Assembly: GCA_002284615.2 (NCBI GenBank)
Contig: MU069513.1
Span: 72,284 to 91,193 of the forward strand
Reading direction: 5' to 3'
From: Dunaliella salina
Lineage: Eukaryota > Chlorophyta > Chlorophyceae > Chlamydomonadales > Dunaliellaceae
DNA length: 18,910 bases
The notes below the pieces were generated by a model. That model saw only the letters and a list, made by a program, of their open reading frames with translations, had not been told where the DNA came from and did not search any database. The translations under genes and the position numbers were made by a program. Shown here piece by piece: positions 15,659 to 18,910 of this stretch; the stretch's first letter is position 1; every line of letters starts with the position of its first letter.

Positions 15659-16045
15659 CTGCAAGAACAGCAGGTGCAAAGATAAGGAGCTCACAAAGAG
15701 GGCAGAAGGTGCTTCATGTACGCCTTCAAAAGAACAGCAGGTGCAAAGGAAGTGGAGCTTACAGAAAAGGCAGGAGGTGCTTTACCTGGACGCAGGAAAA
15801 GGAGCTTACAAAAAGGACGGGTATTTTGTTGTGCTCTATTGCAAGGGCAGCTGGAGGGAGCGAGGAGGGGCCCACAGAAAGAACAGGAGGTGCTTCATCT
15901 TGCTCCAATGCACGGAGAGTGCAAAAAAGAAGGGGATCAATAACAGGACAGGACTGTGCTCCATGTTCTTCAAAAGGACGGCAGGTGCGAAGGAAAAAGA
16001 GCTTCAAAAAGAGCAGGGGGTGCTTCATTTTCACCGAAAATAGGG
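15659..16045 (-). repeat. Pyrimidine-rich array of 3' splice-site copies upstream of exon 15600-15658
   Basis: About six units of 48-70 bp. In minus-strand reading each has C/T-rich sequence with CTTTGCACCTGCTGTTCTT, an AG or decayed AG, and the exon-start word (A)TGAAGCACC, compared with TGAAGCATTTG in the genuine exon. Examples are TTGAAG|GCGTACATGAAGCACC and CATTGGAGCAAGATGAAGCACC. The genuine junction has the best acceptor (TTGCAG). The array makes the transcript almost purely pyrimidine for about 350 nt. Confidence 0.75.
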
Positions 16046-16428
16046 ATGACAAATCAGGAGATCATGTCAGCTTGAAATGAGCAGCTTCATTGGCAGGAGA
16101 TCCATCCGCATGAAAGGGAGAGCTTCTTCAGGAGGAAAGATGCGAAAAGAAAGACAAACCAACCATCTAATCATGGCTCTGCGAGAGCACCACCTCAAAC
16201 TCCATTTGGCCCGCTGTTGCAGCACCCCCCATCATCCTTTTGCACACTCGCCTAAGACAGAGCATTTGCTTCAGGGATGGCATTAATTGACAAGTGACTT
16301 TCTTTTGGAAACTTACAACCAAACGAAGCTTCCACACTGGCTCTGCACCTAAATGAAATAAAGTCAACGCTTGGTAGGAATGCCCACCTGAACGTCCAGA
16401 ACCACCTTTACCTTTTCGTCAATGAGTT
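16046..16428. other. Intron with weak minus-strand coding-like stretches
   Basis: Two minus-strand stretches look coding-like: QLIDEKVKVVLDVQ before CAG|GTGGGC (about 16396-16435) and MMGGAATAGQMEFEVVLSQ ending in a stop at 16167-16169. Neither fits the phase chain between exons 18707-18869 and 15600-15658, so I do not include them. Confidence 0.3.
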
Positions 16429-16671
16429 GACGCCCCTAGGCGTTTCGGCAGCTCAAAGGTGTCGGTTTGACACCAGAACGCGCACGATCCACGTGTCCCG
16501 CAATCCTCCTGATTCCCCTGATCCACTTGTCTCTGGTGATCAATCCTCTCCCAGTCCCTCCTGTCCCAATCCTCCTGATCCACCTGATCCACCTGTCCCT
16601 CAACCAACAGGGATCAGGCATTCTGGGGTGATACTGACACCTAATGAGCCGCCAAAGCGCCGAGGGGCGTC
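16429..16671. mobile_element. 243-bp inverted-repeat (MITE-like) element
   Basis: The arms at 16429-16481 and 16619-16671 are inverted copies, starting GACGCCCCTAGGCGTTTCGG and, reverse-complemented from the right, GACGCCCCTCGGCGCTTTGG. They continue through GCTCA..AGGTGTC.GT and CACCAGAA at roughly 75-80% identity. The core is C/T-rich (CCTGATCCACCTGTCC). I see no convincing target duplication, so the superfamily is unassigned. Confidence 0.6.
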
Positions 16672-17589
16672 GAAACCTGTGAGGCTGTAGCTCCTGGCCC
16701 CACCAGGTGTGCCTGTGCAATGCACACGCTTCAGCGCCTGTGCCACCCTTGCTGCACCTGGGGTGCTGCAAAACGCTCTTGGCCTCATTAGGTGTGTCTG
16801 AGTGATGCGCACGTGCTGCAGCACCTGTGCTGCCCTTGCCTTACCTATGGTTCTGAACGCCCCCCAGTGCACATGAGCAACGCGTCTATGCTGGAGTGAT
16901 TGTGGCACTCCTGCCGCACATGATGAAAAGGCTCTGGAGGGCACGTATGAGCCCAGGGGTGCCTGAGCAATGCACACGCTTCAGCGTCTGTGCCACCCTT
17001 GCTGCACCTGTGGTGCTGCAGCTGCTGGCCCCGCCAGGCGTGCCTGAAAAATGCACCTGGTGACGCACCCGCAAAACGCTCACCCATGGCGCTGCTGACA
17101 ATTTCCACAACAGGGCCCACCAGGTGCGCCTGAGCAATGCACCTGTTTGTGCACCTGCACAACGCTGACCAATGGTGGTGCACCCGCAAAACGCTGACCA
17201 GTGGTGGTGCACCCGCAAAACGCTGACCAGTGGTGGTGCACCCGCAAAACGCTTACCAGTGGTGGTGCACCCGCAAAACGCTTACCAGTGGTGATGTTGC
17301 TGCAGGGCGCGTCAGGGCCCAAGTGCGCAACGCATCCATTGATGCACCAGCAAAACAATGCTAACCAGTGGTGCTGCTGCTGACATGCACAACAGGGCCC
17401 AGGTGTGCCTGAGCAATGCACCTGTTTGTGCACCAGCACAATGCTTACCAGTGGTGGTGCACCCGCAAAACGCTTACCAGTGGTGATGCTGCTGCAGGGC
17501 GCCTCAGGGCCCAAGTGCGCAACGCATCCATGAATGCACCAGCGGGAGATTGCTTACCAGTGGTGCTGCTGCTGACGTGCACAACAGGG

Positions 17590-17880
17590 CCCACCAGGTG
17601 CGCCTGAGCAATGCACCTGTTTGTGCGCCCCCAAAACCAGAGCTGCTGCTTACCAGGGGTGGTACTGCGGAAGGGCGCGTCGGGGCCCACCAGGTGCGCC
17701 TGAGCAATGCACCTGTTTGTGCGCCCCCAAAACCAGAGCTGCTGCTTACCAGGGGTGGTACTGCTGAAGGGCGCGTCGGGGCCCACCAGGTGCGCCTGAG
17801 CAATGCACCTGTTTGTGCGCCCCCAAAACCAGAGCTGTAGCTTACCAGGGGTGGTACTGCGGAAGGGCGCGTCGGGGCCC
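17590..17880 (-). repeat. Homogenised 96-bp triplication within the exon-tail array
   Basis: The phrase CACCTGTTTGTGCGCCCCCA starts at 17614, 17710 and 17806, exactly 96 bp apart, with only a few substitutions. Each unit holds one complete pseudo-exon with acceptor and donor. Near-identity indicates recent amplification or gene conversion. Confidence 0.93.
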
Positions 17881-18054
17881 ACCGCGTGCGCCTGAGCAAT
17901 GCACCCATCGATGCACCCACCTTTGCATGCTCAGGCACCAATGCAGCATCGTGCACAATGCTGACCAGTGGTGATGCTGCTGAAGGGTGCGCATGTGCAC
18001 TCAGGTGCGTCACGGTTGCAAAGGGTGCTCAGAGCCCAGGGCCGCCCAAGGAAA

Positions 18055-18360
18055 GCACCTGTTGATGCATGATACCATGTTGATGCCCCCATGATGCCCC
18101 CATGATGCCCCATGATGCATGATGCCATGTTGATGCATGATGTCATGTTGATGCATGATGCCATGTTGGTGCCCCCATGATGCCCCCATGATGCCCCATG
18201 ATGCATGATGCCATGTTGATGCCCCCATGATACCCCCATGATGCATGATGCCATGTTGATGCATGATGCCCCCATGATGCCCCCATGATGCCAAGCAAGG
18301 CACCTGTTGATACATGATGCCCCCATGATGCATGATGCAGGATGCCCACAGCCCTATTGA
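18055..18360. repeat. ATGATGCCCCC/ATGATGCATG simple satellite
   Basis: Irregular alternation of CCCCCATGATG and GCATGATGCCATGTTGATG over 300 bp, inserted between units of the exon-tail array. Open frames of Met/His/Ile/Gly composition are artefacts. Confidence 0.93.
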
Positions 18361-18706
18361 TGTACACCCCTTACCAGTGGTGACATTGCTGAAGGGCACG
18401 TCAGGGCCCAAGTGAGCATGATAAGCAACGCACACGTCAATGCACCCACAGAACACCTGCCAGTGGTGAAGCACCCGCAAAACGCTCACCAGTGGTGATG
18501 CTGCTGAAGGGCGCGTCGGGGCCCAGGTGCGCCTAAGCAATGTATCCATTCATGCACCAGCAGAAAAATGCTTACCAGTGGCGATGCTGCCGAAGGGCAC
18601 ATCGGGGCCCAGGTGGGCCTGCGCATCACACCTATTGTTACACCTCCATCTTGCATCATCGCACGCATTCCTCAGGCACCAATGTAGCATCATGCACAAC
18701 GGTCAC

Positions 18707-18869
18707 CAGTGGTGATGCTGCTGAAGGGCGCGTCGGGGCCTAGGTGCGCCTGGATGTCACGCAGCCGCTGCGCAGTGATGTTGCCCACAAACTTGAGCTT
18801 GGTCAGCTCGTCCTTGTAGTGTGGGTACTCGCACTTGCGGTAGTCGGAGATGGCACGTTGGGTCTTGAC
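18707..18869 (-). CDS. Exon 1 in window of the minus-strand gene
   Basis: A 163-nt exon, phase 0 in and phase 1 out (54 codons). The acceptor is CATGCATGTGCAG|GTC, a few nt after a (CA)n tract, and the donor is ACCACTG|GTGACC, which is weak at positions +3 to +5. The peptide begins VKTQRAISDYRKCEYPHYKD, continues ELTKLKFVGNITAQRLRDIQ and ends APFSSITT. It is charged and helical-looking with GC-rich third positions. No family is recognised. Its last 43 nt, including an internal CCAG|GCGCACC that could act as an acceptor, seeded the 2-kb downstream array. The gene starts outside the window. Confidence 0.75.
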
Positions 18870-18878
18870 CTGCACATG

Positions 18879-18880
<2 letters not shown>

Positions 18881-18910
<30 letters not shown>
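18881..18910. repeat. (TG)n microsatellite at right edge
   Basis: A TG tract runs off the window. It reads as CA in the transcript and sits about 12 nt upstream of the acceptor of exon 18707-18869. Confidence 0.95.

Larger units (their letters stand above)
16690..18706 (-). repeat. Two-kilobase array of copies of the 3' end and 5' splice site of exon 18707-18869
   Basis: More than a dozen copies of the exon-tail segment (CAG|GCGCACCT..GGCCCCGACGCGCCCTTC..ACCACTG|GT) follow the exon. Examples in minus-strand reading have the donor edge at about 18573 (CTG|GTAAGC), 18487 (CTG|GTGAGC), 18373 (CTG|GTAAGG), 17747, 17650 and 17557 (all G|GTAAGC). Most copies are also preceded by ATTGCTCAG|GCGCACC, giving 43- or 46-nt pseudo-exons with both splice sites and all three frames largely open. 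Copies diverge towards 16700. Confidence 0.9.

Noticed and set aside
15483..16043. Plus-strand open frame of 186 codons (YNSAHDGGAYLVLDSP...)
   Set aside because: Most of it lies in the acceptor-copy array. Codon bias, acceptor quality and phase all favour the minus strand for 15600-15658. Kept as a caution only.
16396..16441. Coding-like minus-strand block QLIDEKVKVVLDVQ before CAG|GTGGGC
   Set aside because: It ends in phase 0 while exon 15600-15658 needs phase 1, its acceptor would have to be supplied by the adjacent inverted-repeat element, and there are no junction copies.
18010..18549. 179-codon minus-strand frame rich in Met/His/Ile/Gly
   Set aside because: A product of the ATGATGCCCCC satellite; composition is not protein-like and the frame crosses array boundaries.

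Overview
This is nuclear DNA from a eukaryote, most likely a chlorophyte green alga of the Dunaliella/volvocalean type. The evidence is short GC3-rich protein-coding blocks bounded by GT...AG splice sites, very long repeat-filled introns, (CA/TG)n microsatellites, a poly-Gln run encoded by mixed CAG/CAA, and hAT-like DNA transposons. The assignment to green algae is an inference. I see no prokaryotic gene, operon, rRNA, tRNA or CRISPR array.

Main gene. Almost all the convincing coding signal lies on the minus strand. Eleven exon blocks, in transcript order 18707-18869, 15600-15658, 11494-11649, 9093-9120, 7072-7187, 5641-5760, 5143-5236, 3332-3486, 1962-2126, 859-1001 and 67-200, have AG acceptors and GT donors. 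Their lengths and reading phases join in frame at all ten junctions (1333 nt, about 444 codons). Both ends of the gene lie outside the window. The N-terminal half looks helical and ordered. The C-terminal half is Ser/Pro/Gly/Gln-rich with a Q9 run, as in nuclear regulatory proteins. I do not recognise the family. Exon 1962-2126 weakly resembles a GT61-like glycosyltransferase strand region and may not belong to the same protein.

The unusual system. Nearly every intron carries tandem copies of the splice junction next to it. Downstream of exons, the last 25-50 nt of the exon plus its 5' splice site and the start of the intron is repeated in the intron (exons at 18707, 11494, 9093, 7072, 5143, 3332, 1962, 859). 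Upstream of exons, the 3' splice-site region plus the first 15-55 nt of the exon is repeated (exons at 15658, 11649, 7187, 5760, 2126, and weakly 3486). Some copies keep usable AG or GT sites. Others have lost them (GT to TT, AG to GG) or carry in-frame stops. The introns therefore consist largely of decoy or pseudo-exon arrays derived from their own exon edges. I know of no named feature class that covers this.

Mobile and structural elements within introns: a 1.54-kb hAT-type element with a perfect 8-bp target duplication (13056-14598) inserted into a 340-bp higher-order satellite; a second hAT-like element (7905-8632); a 156-bp hAT-type MITE (10351-10506); a 243-bp inverted-repeat MITE-like element (16429-16671); and a 75-bp-arm near-perfect hairpin (15305-15464) that could be a small-RNA precursor or foldback element. 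The remaining space is minisatellites (54-bp, 37-bp, 72-bp, 96-bp, 107/109-bp units) and (TG)n tracts. All the long (TG)n tracts read as CA in the pre-mRNA and lie upstream of 3' splice sites.
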